The notes under the pieces are model-generated. The model was not told the DNA's origin. It saw nothing but the letters and a program-made list of their open reading frames with translations, and made no database searches. Below are positions 17,136 through 25,195 of a stretch of 64,000 nt of DNA, piece after piece (within the stretch, counting starts at the first letter, position 1; every line of letters begins with the position of its first letter). The position numbers and the translations under genes were made by a program. Origin of the DNA: Celeribacter indicus (lineage in GTDB: Bacteria > Pseudomonadota > Alphaproteobacteria > Rhodobacterales > Rhodobacteraceae); assembly GCF_000819565.1 (NCBI RefSeq), contig NZ_CP004393.1, forward strand, positions 1,798,001 through 1,862,000. The letters run 5' to 3'.

Positions 17136-18096
17136 CGAACGGTCTGCCCGGCTTTTCGTCAGCATCGTAGAGACGAAAAGCGCGCGCATCGCCGGGGCCG
17201 TCCTTCACGACTATCACGCGGCCAGCGCCACTCCTTTGATCGGCGCTGGTCTCTTGGTGCCGGACGCTCCGGTTCCAGTTGCCACCTCTCTGGTTGACCA
17301 TGAGGACGAGCCAGTAAATCTGGAATGGTCGCCAGAGCAGCGCGCCTACGGGTATTTCAGCCCGGCAGCGGGATGGGTAACCGTCGACAGCGAACGCCTT
17401 CAGGTATTCCGCTTCGATGCCAACGCGTTCCTTGGTCGGCTGACATCTCGCCTTGACTTGCCGCGCTCCGCCCGTCCGGCAGAACGCATTCCGGGCCATC
17501 TATGGGAGTTGGGCGACGTCAGACTGCCCGGGCGCGGTGCCCGTGTCCCAATCTGGTATGCGAGACGGCTGACGGATCGCGAGACCTGGCAGCAGGTCGT
17601 CAACTACCTCGGTGGGCGCCCGCCCGCAGATTTCAGGGTGGTGGTGTCCACCTCGGCGACCCGTGGTCTCGCAGAGGCGGACCTGTCCCGGCATCAGTTC
17701 ATTGCATTGGGGGATCTGGAAACTGGCGGTGCGGCGCTGGTCATAGAGCCAACCTATCTAGCCGCCCAGCTGAAAGCCGGCGCGGCGACCCATGCAGGCG
17801 ACCCCGTGCGCCACGCCGCTGGGTTCCGTCATCTGTGGGTGGGCGAACGGGAGTTCAAGTTTGGCGGCGACAAGAGGCGGCAAATTGTCGAGTACCTCTT
17901 CAACGCATGGGACGGTGGCGAGGAGAGCGTCAGCACAGAAGTCATGTTTGCCGATCTCGAATACGATGTCTCAAGCCGCATGCGGGATATCTTCAAGGGC
18001 CACCCCGATTGGCGCGATCTGATCGAGACGACGGGGGGATCCTGTCGGCTGCGCATCAGGGAGCTTCTGGAGGCCGATAGTCCTAACGCCGATTGA
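17110..18096 (+). CDS. Uncharacterised 328-residue protein with C-terminal winged-helix-like region
   Basis: No family recognised. ATG 17110 gives a sensible N-terminus (MTRSSSTIDERSARLFVSIV). The C-terminal 80 residues (LWVGEREFKFGGDKRRQIVE, then YLFNAWDGGEESVS, SSRMRDIFKGHPDWRDLIET and CRLRIRELL) follow the strand-helix-helix-helix-strand pattern of winged-helix domains seen at the ends of several phage and defence proteins. The rest is mixed alpha/beta without catalytic motifs. It starts inside the preceding gene and ends tail-to-tail with the AbiEii gene (14-bp overlap of 3' ends). Confidence 0.72.
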   Translation: MTRSSSTIDERSARLFVSIVETKSARIAGAVLHDYHAASATPLIGAGLLVPDAPVPVATSLVDHEDEPVNLEWSPEQRAYGYFSPAAGWVTVDSERLQVFRFDANAFLGRLTSRLDLPRSARPAERIPGHLWELGDVRLPGRGARVPIWYARRLTDRETWQQVVNYLGGRPPADFRVVVSTSATRGLAEADLSRHQFIALGDLETGGAALVIEPTYLAAQLKAGAATHAGDPVRHAAGFRHLWVGEREFKFGGDKRRQIVEYLFNAWDGGEESVSTEVMFADLEYDVSSRMRDIFKGHPDWRDLIETTGGSCRLRIRELLEADSPNAD

Positions 18097-19120
18097 TTGC
18101 GTCCTCGGCGACCCGAAGTTGTTCCATGATCCAGTCGAAAGGCGGTGCCTCGCCGAGCATCATGCCCTGCATCGCGGCATAGTCCTCCTCGATCGCCGCG
18201 CGCAACTCGGCGGCCGGTACGACGCAGATCGAGCCTGGCGTGGCGTCTTCGAATTTCTTCCATGCCTGCCTGAAAGCGATGAGGTTGTGTTCGCGCACGG
18301 CCGCAAGCAGCCCGTCGTCGGCCAGGGCGGCGCGCCCAATCTGCGTGCCGGTGATCATGGCGACGTCATAGTAGTGGCGGGAAATCCTGTCGCTGTCGGC
18401 AGGCACACGTGCTTCGTCACGATTACCGCAGAACGCGCCGTGCAAAATCAGAAGTTTCTCCAGGTAGGTGCGCTGCGGGGCGATGACATGGACGTTGTCG
18501 ACTGCGAATGACCATCCGTCGGGCAGTTCCTCTGCGATATAGGGCGTCACGCTGGCTGTCTCGTTGGGATCGAGCGCCGAGCGCGCGCCCGCTTCGAGTT
18601 TCACGCGTGGCAGGACGTAGGAGATCTCGGTGCTTGGATAGAGCGTCGGGTACTCGATCAGCAGAGTTTGCTGATCGCCGTCCTCATCGTCGGGCGCGAT
18701 GCTGCAACGCGCATCGAGCAGCGGCTTCAGCGCTTCTGCCAGATCACCGCGAATATAGGAGCTGCAGGCGTCCTTCAGGTCATCGAATAGGGCCTTGCGC
18801 TTCTTGTTCGAAATACCTTCGGGGTTCGTCGGGTCGCGTTCGGCCGCGAAGCCGAGACCATCCCGATAAACGACAAGATCGATGTCCTCCGAAAAGCGGC
18901 GGATGAGCCCATAGGCCTTGGATAACGCCGTGCCGCCCTTGAACAGGAGTTGCGGGTGGCCGTCCGGCAAGCGTTTGTAGAGCGCGTCCAGCACGAAGCA
19001 GACCCAGAAATCCTTCTCGACATAGCTCGGAAGCGTGTCGAGGCGGTCAGCAGCCGCCTCGAATACGTCCTTCTGGTCGCGAGATGAAAGCGCGAGGAAC
19101 CGCGTATAGCTCTCGCTCAT
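18083..19120 (-). CDS. abiEii: Nucleotidyltransferase toxin, AbiEii/AbiGii family
   Basis: 345 residues. The nucleotidyltransferase signature is clear: LLFKGGTALSKAYGL (GGTALSK at 62-68) followed by RRFSEDIDLVV (SEDIDL at 77-82, catalytic acidic pair). AbiEii toxins transfer nucleotides to tRNA acceptor ends and stop growth, blocking phage. The ATG overlaps the AbiEi stop (ATGA at 19117-19120), standard antitoxin-toxin coupling. It likely excludes superinfecting phages from lysogens. Its 3' end overlaps the 3' end of the convergent gene by 14 bp. Confidence 0.92.
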   Translation of the reverse strand: MSESYTRFLALSSRDQKDVFEAAADRLDTLPSYVEKDFWVCFVLDALYKRLPDGHPQLLFKGGTALSKAYGLIRRFSEDIDLVVYRDGLGFAAERDPTNPEGISNKKRKALFDDLKDACSSYIRGDLAEALKPLLDARCSIAPDDEDGDQQTLLIEYPTLYPSTEISYVLPRVKLEAGARSALDPNETASVTPYIAEELPDGWSFAVDNVHVIAPQRTYLEKLLILHGAFCGNRDEARVPADSDRISRHYYDVAMITGTQIGRAALADDGLLAAVREHNLIAFRQAWKKFEDATPGSICVVPAAELRAAIEEDYAAMQGMMLGEAPPFDWIMEQLRVAEDAINRR

Positions 19121-19740
19121 GGTGTGGCGATCTGCGGGTCGACAAGGCTATGCGCGATGGGCGCTGCCCAGCTCGGCAGGCTACCGCTGTTACGAACGAG
19201 ATCCTTTTTCACGGCATCTGGCAGCTTGCGCTTGAGCGTGGTCGCAACCCGTGTGTCCAACGCGGCTTGCGGTCCGAGCCAGCGCAGCGCCTGCGCGACT
19301 GGCGCGGAGGTTTTTCCCGCCCATGCCATCACACTCGGACCTGCATGCCGCAGCCGCACGGTCCGATTGCCGATTTTCACGTCTCGTGTCGCCCCATCCG
19401 TCACATAGCTCGTCTTCGCGGGGACAGCATTGGTCAGGCCCAGCTGGTTCGCTGCGGCGATGCCATCGGGCATGATTCGAACACTGTCGCGCCGCGCGAG
19501 GGCTGCAACCGCCTTGTCCATATCGACCGGTGCGGGCCGTTTCAGGACGCCGCTGGTGCGGGGAAGATCGTAAAGCCCACGGCCGACACGACGCAGATCA
19601 CCACTCTTTGCCAGGCGCGACAACGCCTGATCGATAGCCGCACGGCTACCGAGATCGAGGAAGTCCTTGGGGGTGCAAACCCACTTCCCGCGCCCCTTCG
19701 AACGAAGGCGCTTCATGATTCTATCTGAAATACCAGTCAT
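19117..19740 (-). CDS. abiEi: AbiEi-like antitoxin (DUF6088 family)
   Basis: 207 residues from ATG 19740 with AGGA 8 nt upstream. The N-terminal winged-helix region is visible (RGKWVCTPKDFLDLGSRAAI, then DQALSRLAKSGDLRRVGRGL and YDLPRTSG). A C-terminal domain of the AbiEi type follows (GNRTVRLRHAGPSVMAWAGK). These antitoxins do not bind the toxin; they repress the operon by binding inverted repeats in its promoter. A matching inverted repeat lies at 19768-19794. Confidence 0.88.
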   Translation of the reverse strand: MTGISDRIMKRLRSKGRGKWVCTPKDFLDLGSRAAIDQALSRLAKSGDLRRVGRGLYDLPRTSGVLKRPAPVDMDKAVAALARRDSVRIMPDGIAAANQLGLTNAVPAKTSYVTDGATRDVKIGNRTVRLRHAGPSVMAWAGKTSAPVAQALRWLGPQAALDTRVATTLKRKLPDAVKKDLVRNSGSLPSWAAPIAHSLVDPQIATP

Positions 19741-19767
19741 CTGAGCGGTCCTCGTAGGCCTTTCCTT

Positions 19768-19802
19768 GTCAGAAACATAGAGGATTTTTCTGACGAATTC
19801 AA
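19768..19802 (-). promoter_or_regulatory. AbiE operon promoter with overlapping operator
   Basis: On the minus strand, -35 TTGAAT (19797-19802) and -10 TATGTT (19774-19779) are 17 bp apart. An 8-bp perfect inverted repeat GTCAGAAA / TTTCTGAC (19768-19775 and 19787-19794, 11-bp spacer) overlaps the -10 and most of the promoter spacer. This is how AbiEi autorepression sites are placed. Confidence 0.7.
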
Positions 19803-19900
19803 TTCCTCCCCGAACGTACCCCTTTCGCCTCCCCGGCGCCTCCCACCCCCTCCGCCATGTTGAACCCGCAAGTGTTCGCAGAAATCCCAAGGAGGTTCAC

Positions 19901-20110
19901 ATGGCGACCAGGCACCTTTCCCAGATCGAGCTGGCGGCTCGCTGGAACATTTCGCACCGCACGCTGGAGCGCTGGCGGTGGACGGGCGAAGGCCCGAAAT
20001 TCATCAAGCTCGGCGGCCGGGTGATCTACCGGCTCGAGGATGTCGAGGCCTTCGAGGCCGAACAGATCCGCGGCGTGGATCACGAACCCCATCGTCCGAT
20101 GTCGGCGTGA
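19901..20110 (+). CDS. AlpA/excisionase-like HTH protein
   Basis: 69 residues, preceded by a strong AGGAGG. The whole protein is a MerR/excisionase-type winged helix: LSQIELAARWNISHRTLERW, then RWTGEGPKFIKLGGRVIYRL and EDVEAFEAEQ. Proteins like this control excision or early phage transcription. It is the first gene of the rightward replication operon. Either role is possible. Confidence 0.78.
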   Translation: MATRHLSQIELAARWNISHRTLERWRWTGEGPKFIKLGGRVIYRLEDVEAFEAEQIRGVDHEPHRPMSA

Positions 20111-20121
20111 GGGGGCGGAAC

Positions 20122-20607
20122 ATGACGATCTCCAACCACATCACCCTGGCCGATATCCACCGCATGCCGGTGGGCCAGATCGCGGCGCTGCCCGCCAATC
20201 AGCTTGCGCTGCTGAAAGGCGCGGCGGATGAGCAGCTGACGCAGGCGAAGTCGGTCGCGGACTGGCTCGACGGCGCCATCTCGCTCAAATACGCCGACCG
20301 CGCCCAAGACGCCCGCCAGGAGGCGGGCAAGGACACCGGCACGATCCGGTTCGAGGATGACGGCGTCACCGTGATCGCCGAACTGCCCAAGCGCATCGAC
20401 TGGGATCAGGCGTTGCTGGCGCAGATCGCCGAAAACATCGCCTCGGCGGGCGAGGACCCGGCGGAATTCATCGAGACCAAGCTCTCGATCTCCGAGCGCA
20501 AATACGGCGCTTTGCCGGAAAGCTGGCGTAAGGGCTTCGAGCCCGCGCGCACGGTCCGCACCGGCAAGCCCAAGTTCCGCCTCGTGCTGAACGAGGAGGT
20601 GCGCTGA
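20122..20607 (+). CDS. Conserved phage early protein, unknown function
   Basis: 161 residues with a GAGGGGGC ribosome-binding sequence. It is helical and acidic; an N-terminal segment (LADIHRMPVGQIAALPANQL) is followed by a long helix and a basic C-terminus (RTGKPKFRLVLNEEVR). Its stop overlaps the ATG of the Sak4-like gene. Always-together position suggests a recombination or replication accessory role. I do not recognise a family. Confidence 0.65.
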   Translation: MTISNHITLADIHRMPVGQIAALPANQLALLKGAADEQLTQAKSVADWLDGAISLKYADRAQDARQEAGKDTGTIRFEDDGVTVIAELPKRIDWDQALLAQIAENIASAGEDPAEFIETKLSISERKYGALPESWRKGFEPARTVRTGKPKFRLVLNEEVR

Positions 20608-21353
20608 TGGCCATTTCGCTCGCGTCCCTGCGCACGACCTCGGTGCTGACTCCGCCGCGCATCCTGATCCACGGCGTGGCCGGGGTGGGAAAATCCACCT
20701 TCGCGGCCGATGCCGACCGGCCCGTCTTCCTCATGACCGAGGATGGCCTGGGCAAGCTGCAGGTCCCGCATTTCCCGCTCGCGACCAGCTACGCGGAGGT
20801 GGCCGAGGCGCTTGATGCGCTGCTGAACGAGGACCACGATTTCGGCACGGTCGTCGTCGACAGCGTCGACTGGCTGGAGCCGCTGATCTGGGCCGAGGCC
20901 TGCAAGCGCAACGGCTGGGCCTCGATCGAGGCGCCGGGGTTTGGCAAGGGCTATGCCGAGGCGCTGACCATCTGGCGCGAATATCTCGACAGGCTCAACG
21001 CGCTGCGCGACCGCAAAGGCATGGTGGTCATCCAGATCGCCCATACCGACATCAAGCGTTTCGACAGCCCCGAGCACGAGCCCTACGACCGCTATGTGAT
21101 CAAGCTGCAGACCCGCGCCTCGGCGCTGCTGCAGGAGCATTCGGACGTGGTGCTTTTCGCCAACTATCAGATCTCGGTCGCGAAATCCGACGTCGGCTTC
21201 AACAAGAAGGTGACTCGGGCGCTCGGGTCCGGTGCGCGCGTCATGCACACCGAAGAGCGCCCCGCCTTCCTCGCCAAGAACCGGTACGGCCTTCCGGACA
21301 CCCTGCCGCTGATGTGGTCGGAGTTCCTCGCGGCCATGCCCCAATCCCAATGA
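20607..21353 (+). CDS. Sak4-like RecA-fold ATPase, phage recombination protein
   Basis: 248 residues. Walker A HGVAGVGKST lies near residue 22 and a Walker B-like GTVVVDSVDWLEPL near residue 83. These features match phage nucleotide-binding proteins (AAA_24/Sak4) that promote single-strand annealing with a phage SSB. The next gene is a DUF669 protein, the usual SSB-like partner, which supports the assignment. Confidence 0.85.
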   Translation: MAISLASLRTTSVLTPPRILIHGVAGVGKSTFAADADRPVFLMTEDGLGKLQVPHFPLATSYAEVAEALDALLNEDHDFGTVVVDSVDWLEPLIWAEACKRNGWASIEAPGFGKGYAEALTIWREYLDRLNALRDRKGMVVIQIAHTDIKRFDSPEHEPYDRYVIKLQTRASALLQEHSDVVLFANYQISVAKSDVGFNKKVTRALGSGARVMHTEERPAFLAKNRYGLPDTLPLMWSEFLAAMPQSQ

Positions 21354-21372
21354 ACTGAACAAGGACAAGACC

Positions 21373-21873
21373 ATGGCACGTTTCGACACGTCCTTCGACG
21401 CCACCAGCGTCGAGCCCACCACCGCCTACGAGCTGCTGCCCGCCGGCAAATATCGCGCCCAGATCGTCGAGAGCGAGATGCGCGTCACCAAGAACGGCAT
21501 GGGCCAGTTCCTCTGGCTGATGCTCGACATCCTCGAGGGCGAGCAAAAGGGCCGGAAGATCTTCGACCAGCTGAACCTTGTGAACCCGAACCCCACCACG
21601 GTGGAAATCGCGCAGCGCACGCTCTCGGCGATCTGCCACGCCACGGGCCGGATGCACGTCAGCGACAGCGAGGAGCTGCACCTGATCCCGATGACGATCC
21701 AGGTGAAGATCCGGCCGCCGAAGAACGGCTACGGCGAGAGCAACGCGATTGCCTACCTGCCGCCCGAGCGTGGTTCGACCCCGGCCGCCCGCCCGGCAAA
21801 GCCCGCGCCCGATCCGGCCGGCTCTTCGTTGCCGCCGAAAATGGCCTCCGCGCCCTGGAACAAGAAGGGCTGA
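21373..21873 (+). CDS. DUF669 protein, SSB-like recombination partner
   Basis: 166 residues. DUF669 features include YELLPAGKYRAQIVESEMRV, then FLWLMLDILEGEQKGRKIFD and AQRTLSAICHATG. The C-terminal tail is Pro/Ala-rich and ends in APWNKKG. Genes of this family sit next to Sak-type annealing proteins and probably bind single-stranded DNA. It lies 19 bp downstream of the Sak4-like gene. Confidence 0.82.
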   Translation: MARFDTSFDATSVEPTTAYELLPAGKYRAQIVESEMRVTKNGMGQFLWLMLDILEGEQKGRKIFDQLNLVNPNPTTVEIAQRTLSAICHATGRMHVSDSEELHLIPMTIQVKIRPPKNGYGESNAIAYLPPERGSTPAARPAKPAPDPAGSSLPPKMASAPWNKKG

Positions 21874-21937
21874 GCCTTCGCGCTGCCCTGCGCCCTGACT
21901 AACGGGGCAGCGCGCAACCCCATCTGAGGAAATTCCC

Positions 21938-22300
21938 ATGACTGACATGACCAACGCGGCCCCCGTGGCCGTGAACAACCCCGGCTTGCCTGAAAACCAG
22001 CGGCGGCTGATCGAGCTCGACGATGCCATCGCCAAGATCCGCACGCAGATCGCGACGGCCGATCTGGCCCGCCAGCGCGGCCAGAAGCCCATCGATCCGG
22101 ACTGGTTCCACCGGGCCCGTACGGCCCTGCGCCACCTCTGCCGCGAGCGGGCGGAACTCTTGGCCCAAGGCACCGGCCGCCGTCGTCGCGAAAAGCTCAA
22201 GGACGCGCTGATCGGCATCCTGCGTGAACGCCATGACCCCGAGACCTGGGATGGCATTCTGGCCGAGGCTCAGGCCCGCACCGAACGGGAGGGCCTGTGA
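21938..22300 (+). CDS. Small helical phage protein
   Basis: 120 residues, almost entirely helical and charged, with probable coiled coil (ELDDAIAKIRTQIATADLAR, then FHRARTALRHLCRERAELLA). It overlaps the following nuclease gene (TGATG). It has no recognised domain. It is probably an accessory of the recombination module. Confidence 0.6.
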   Translation: MTDMTNAAPVAVNNPGLPENQRRLIELDDAIAKIRTQIATADLARQRGQKPIDPDWFHRARTALRHLCRERAELLAQGTGRRRREKLKDALIGILRERHDPETWDGILAEAQARTEREGL

Positions 22301-23244
22301 TGGCAGAGCTTCCCGATGCCCCCACGCCGACGCTGACGGCGATCTATGCCGATTACGAGGCCCGCCAGGGCGATGGTTTCCGCGATCACCTCGGAGCGTC
22401 GATCATCGGCAAATCCTGCACCCGGGCGCTCTGGTATGATTTCCGCTGGATCACGCCTGCGCGTCATTCCGGCCGCCTGCTGCGCCTTTTCGAGACGGGT
22501 CAGCTGGAAGAGGACCGGCTCGTGCGCAACCTGCGTGCCACCGGGGCGACCGTGCTCGAAGTCGATCCCGAGACCGGCCGCCAGTTCCGGGTCGAAGCCC
22601 ATGGCGGCCATTTCGGCGGCTCGCTCGACGGCGTGGCTCTCGGGCTCCTGGAGGCGCCCAAGACCTGGCATGTGCTGGAATTCAAGACCCACTCGGTCAA
22701 AAGCTTCAACGAGTTGACCGCCAAGGGCGTTGTTCTGGCCAAGCCTCAGCATGCCGCACAGATGCAGATCTACATGCACCTGACGGGCATCACGCGCGCC
22801 CTCTACGTCGCGGTCTGCAAGAACACCGACGCGCTGCATGTCGAGCGCATCGAGGCCGACCGCGCCATGGCCGAGCGCCTCTTGGAAAAGGCCGGGCGCA
22901 TCATCTTCGCCCAGCATCCGCCCGCGCGGATGAGCGAGGACCCGGCCTGGTTCGAATGCCGGTTCTGCGATCACCATGCGGCCTGCCATGACGGCGGTGG
23001 CGCTGCGGTGACCTGCCGGTCCTGCCTGCATGCGACGCCCGTTGAGGGTGGTTGGCACTGCGCCCGGCACGACCGGATGCTGTCGCCTGCCGAGCAACGC
23101 ACGGCCTGTGGCCGCCATCTCTTCATCCCCGATCTCATCCCGGGCGAGGTCATCGATGCGGGCGACGATGTCGTCACCTACCGCATGGCCGATGGCTCGA
23201 CCTGGACCAACGACGCCCGTTCCCCGGAGGCCGTGCCATGCTGA
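22300..23244 (+). CDS. PD-(D/E)XK exonuclease, Cas4/YqaJ-like
   Basis: 314 residues. Active-site residues occur in order: GGSLDGVALG (Asp near 109), HVLEFKTH (E-x-K near 130) and the QMQIYMHLTG motif found in RecB-type nucleases. C-terminal cysteines (FECRFCDHHAACHDGG, then CRSCLHATP and CGRH) could hold an iron-sulphur cluster or zinc. This is the likely exonuclease of the phage recombination system. ATG 22300 was chosen over GTG 22297. It overlaps the helicase gene by 7 bp. Confidence 0.82.
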   Translation: MAELPDAPTPTLTAIYADYEARQGDGFRDHLGASIIGKSCTRALWYDFRWITPARHSGRLLRLFETGQLEEDRLVRNLRATGATVLEVDPETGRQFRVEAHGGHFGGSLDGVALGLLEAPKTWHVLEFKTHSVKSFNELTAKGVVLAKPQHAAQMQIYMHLTGITRALYVAVCKNTDALHVERIEADRAMAERLLEKAGRIIFAQHPPARMSEDPAWFECRFCDHHAACHDGGGAAVTCRSCLHATPVEGGWHCARHDRMLSPAEQRTACGRHLFIPDLIPGEVIDAGDDVVTYRMADGSTWTNDARSPEAVPC

Positions 23245-24974
23245 CCCTGCGCCCCTATCAACAGGCCGCGATCACCGCGATCTACGGCTATTTCCAGACT
23301 CACACCGGCAATCCGCTGGTGGTCATTCCGACCGCGGGCGGCAAGTCGCTGGTCATGGCGTCCTTCATCGAGAGTGTGCTGAAGGCCTGGCCCGATCAGC
23401 GCATCCTGATCGTGACCCATGTCCGCGAGCTGATCGCCCAGAACCATGCCGAGATGATCGGCCTCTGGCCCGATGCGCCCTCGGGCATCTATTCGGCGGG
23501 CCTCGGCAAGCGCGAGGCGCAGGCGCGGATCCTCTTCGCCGGTATCCAGTCGATCCACCGCCGCGCGGGTGAGATCGGCCATACCGATCTGGTGCTGATC
23601 GACGAGGCGCATCTGATCCCCGGCAAGTCGAGCACGATGTATCGGCGCTTCCTCGACGCGCTGAAGGCGATCAACCCGGCGCTCAAGGTGATCGGGCTGA
23701 CCGCCACGCCGTTCCGTCTCGATTGCGGGATGCTGCACGAGGGGCAGAATGCGCTCTTCACCGACATCGCCTATGAGGCCCCGGTCCGCGAGCTGATAGA
23801 TGCGGGGTATCTGAGCCCCCTGGTCTCGAAACAGCCCGCCACCCGGCTCGACGTCTCGAAGGTGGGCACCCGCGCAGGCGATTTCATTGCCCGCGATCTG
23901 GCGGCGGCGGTCGACCAGGACGCCATCACCCGCGCGGCGGTTACCGAGATCATCGAGCATGGCCGCGACCGGAAGTCCTGGCTGGCCTTCTGCTCGGGCG
24001 TCGAGCATGCGCGCCATGTGGCCGAGGAATTCGGCCGCCAGGGCATCAGCTGCCGCACGATCTTCGGTGACACGCCGAAGGACGAGCGCGATGCGATCCT
24101 TGCCGCCTTCAAGCGCGGCGAAATCCGGGCGCTGGCCTCGATGGGCGTGCTGACCACCGGCTTCAACGCGCCGGGGGTCGATCTGATCGCGCTCCTGCGT
24201 CCCACGCAATCGGCCGGGCTCTATGTACAGATGGTCGGGCGCGGTACCCGCCTCGCGCCGGGCAAGGAAAACTGCCTGGTGCTGGACTTCGCCGGCAATG
24301 TCCGTCGCCACGGCCCGATCGACCTGGTGCGGCCCAAGCGCCCCGGTGATGGCGGCGGGGGTGAGGCGCCGACCAAGGTCTGCCCGGATTGCGACAGTAT
24401 CATCGCGCTCTCGGCTATGGAATGCCCGGATTGCGGCTATGTCTTCCCGGCGCGCGAGGTGAAGATCGCGCCCACGGCCGCCACCCTGCCGGTGCTTTCG
24501 CCAAAACAGCAATGGCTTCCGGTCACGGGCGTTTCCTACAGCCGCCACGACAAGGCGGGCGGCCGTCCGTCGCTCAAGGTGACCTATAGCAGCGGCCTTG
24601 CCACCTACAGCGAATGGGTCTGCCTCGAGCATCAGGGCTATGCCCGCCAGAAGGCGGCCGAGTGGTGGCGCAAGCGCGCGCCCGGCTGCCCCGTGCCGCT
24701 GAGCGTGGCCGAGGCCCTCGCGCAGACGAGCCGCCTTGCGCGCCCCAGCGACATCTCGGTCCGTCCCTCGGGCCGCTATCTTGAGATCTCCGGTTACAGG
24801 TTCGCCCCATGCGCCCATCCGACCCCGGCCTCTGCGCCGTCTGCCACCGGGAACCTCGCGGCTTTGGCTGGTCCGAGCCGGGGTTCCGCCGCACCGACCC
24901 GCGGCGTGACGCCAGCCGCAAGCGACTCTGCAGCCGTGCCTGTCAGGACCTCTGCCATGGGAGGAAGGGCATGA
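23238..24974 (+). CDS. Superfamily 2 DEAD/DEAH-box helicase
   Basis: 578 residues. Helicase motifs: I PTAGGKS, Ia VTHVRELI, II LIDEAHLI (DEAH), III GLTATPFRL, V TTGFNAPGVD and VI QMVGRGTRLAPGK. A C-terminal zinc ribbon (VCPDCD, ECPDCGYVFP) follows. It probably unwinds phage DNA during replication or recombination. The last roughly 55 residues are Pro/Ala/Ser-rich and overlap the next gene by 166 bp; this tail looks like an out-of-frame extension after the ISGYRFAP segment. Confidence 0.88.
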   Translation: MLTLRPYQQAAITAIYGYFQTHTGNPLVVIPTAGGKSLVMASFIESVLKAWPDQRILIVTHVRELIAQNHAEMIGLWPDAPSGIYSAGLGKREAQARILFAGIQSIHRRAGEIGHTDLVLIDEAHLIPGKSSTMYRRFLDALKAINPALKVIGLTATPFRLDCGMLHEGQNALFTDIAYEAPVRELIDAGYLSPLVSKQPATRLDVSKVGTRAGDFIARDLAAAVDQDAITRAAVTEIIEHGRDRKSWLAFCSGVEHARHVAEEFGRQGISCRTIFGDTPKDERDAILAAFKRGEIRALASMGVLTTGFNAPGVDLIALLRPTQSAGLYVQMVGRGTRLAPGKENCLVLDFAGNVRRHGPIDLVRPKRPGDGGGGEAPTKVCPDCDSIIALSAMECPDCGYVFPAREVKIAPTAATLPVLSPKQQWLPVTGVSYSRHDKAGGRPSLKVTYSSGLATYSEWVCLEHQGYARQKAAEWWRKRAPGCPVPLSVAEALAQTSRLARPSDISVRPSGRYLEISGYRFAPCAHPTPASAPSATGNLAALAGPSRGSAAPTRGVTPAASDSAAVPVRTSAMGGRA

Positions 24975-25195
24975 TCGATCCGACCCCGAACGAGACCGAG
25001 GCCATGGCCACGGGCGGCCAGATGGGCGGCGAATATCTTGAGAGCATCGGCAAGTCCGACCTTGCGACCCTGTCCGAGGAGGAATGGGCCCGGTTTCTCG
25101 ACGCGGTCGTCACCGGCTATTGCGACCACCTGCGCGCGCTGGCGGCGAAGGATCGCAACCGGCTCGATGCGATGGCGCCGGAGGTGCCGTTCTGA
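24809..25195 (+). CDS. DUF6511 protein
   Basis: 128 residues. The N-terminal zinc-binding part (LCAVCHREPRGFGW, CSRACQDLC) and the C-terminal part (DPTPNETEAMATGGQMGGEY, then WARFLDAVVTGYCDHLRALA) match DUF6511 of alphaproteobacterial phages. It overlaps the helicase 3' end by 166 bp in another frame, and the primase ATG overlaps its stop (TGATG). Role unknown; it is probably replication-linked. Confidence 0.78.
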   Translation: MRPSDPGLCAVCHREPRGFGWSEPGFRRTDPRRDASRKRLCSRACQDLCHGRKGMIDPTPNETEAMATGGQMGGEYLESIGKSDLATLSEEEWARFLDAVVTGYCDHLRALAAKDRNRLDAMAPEVPF

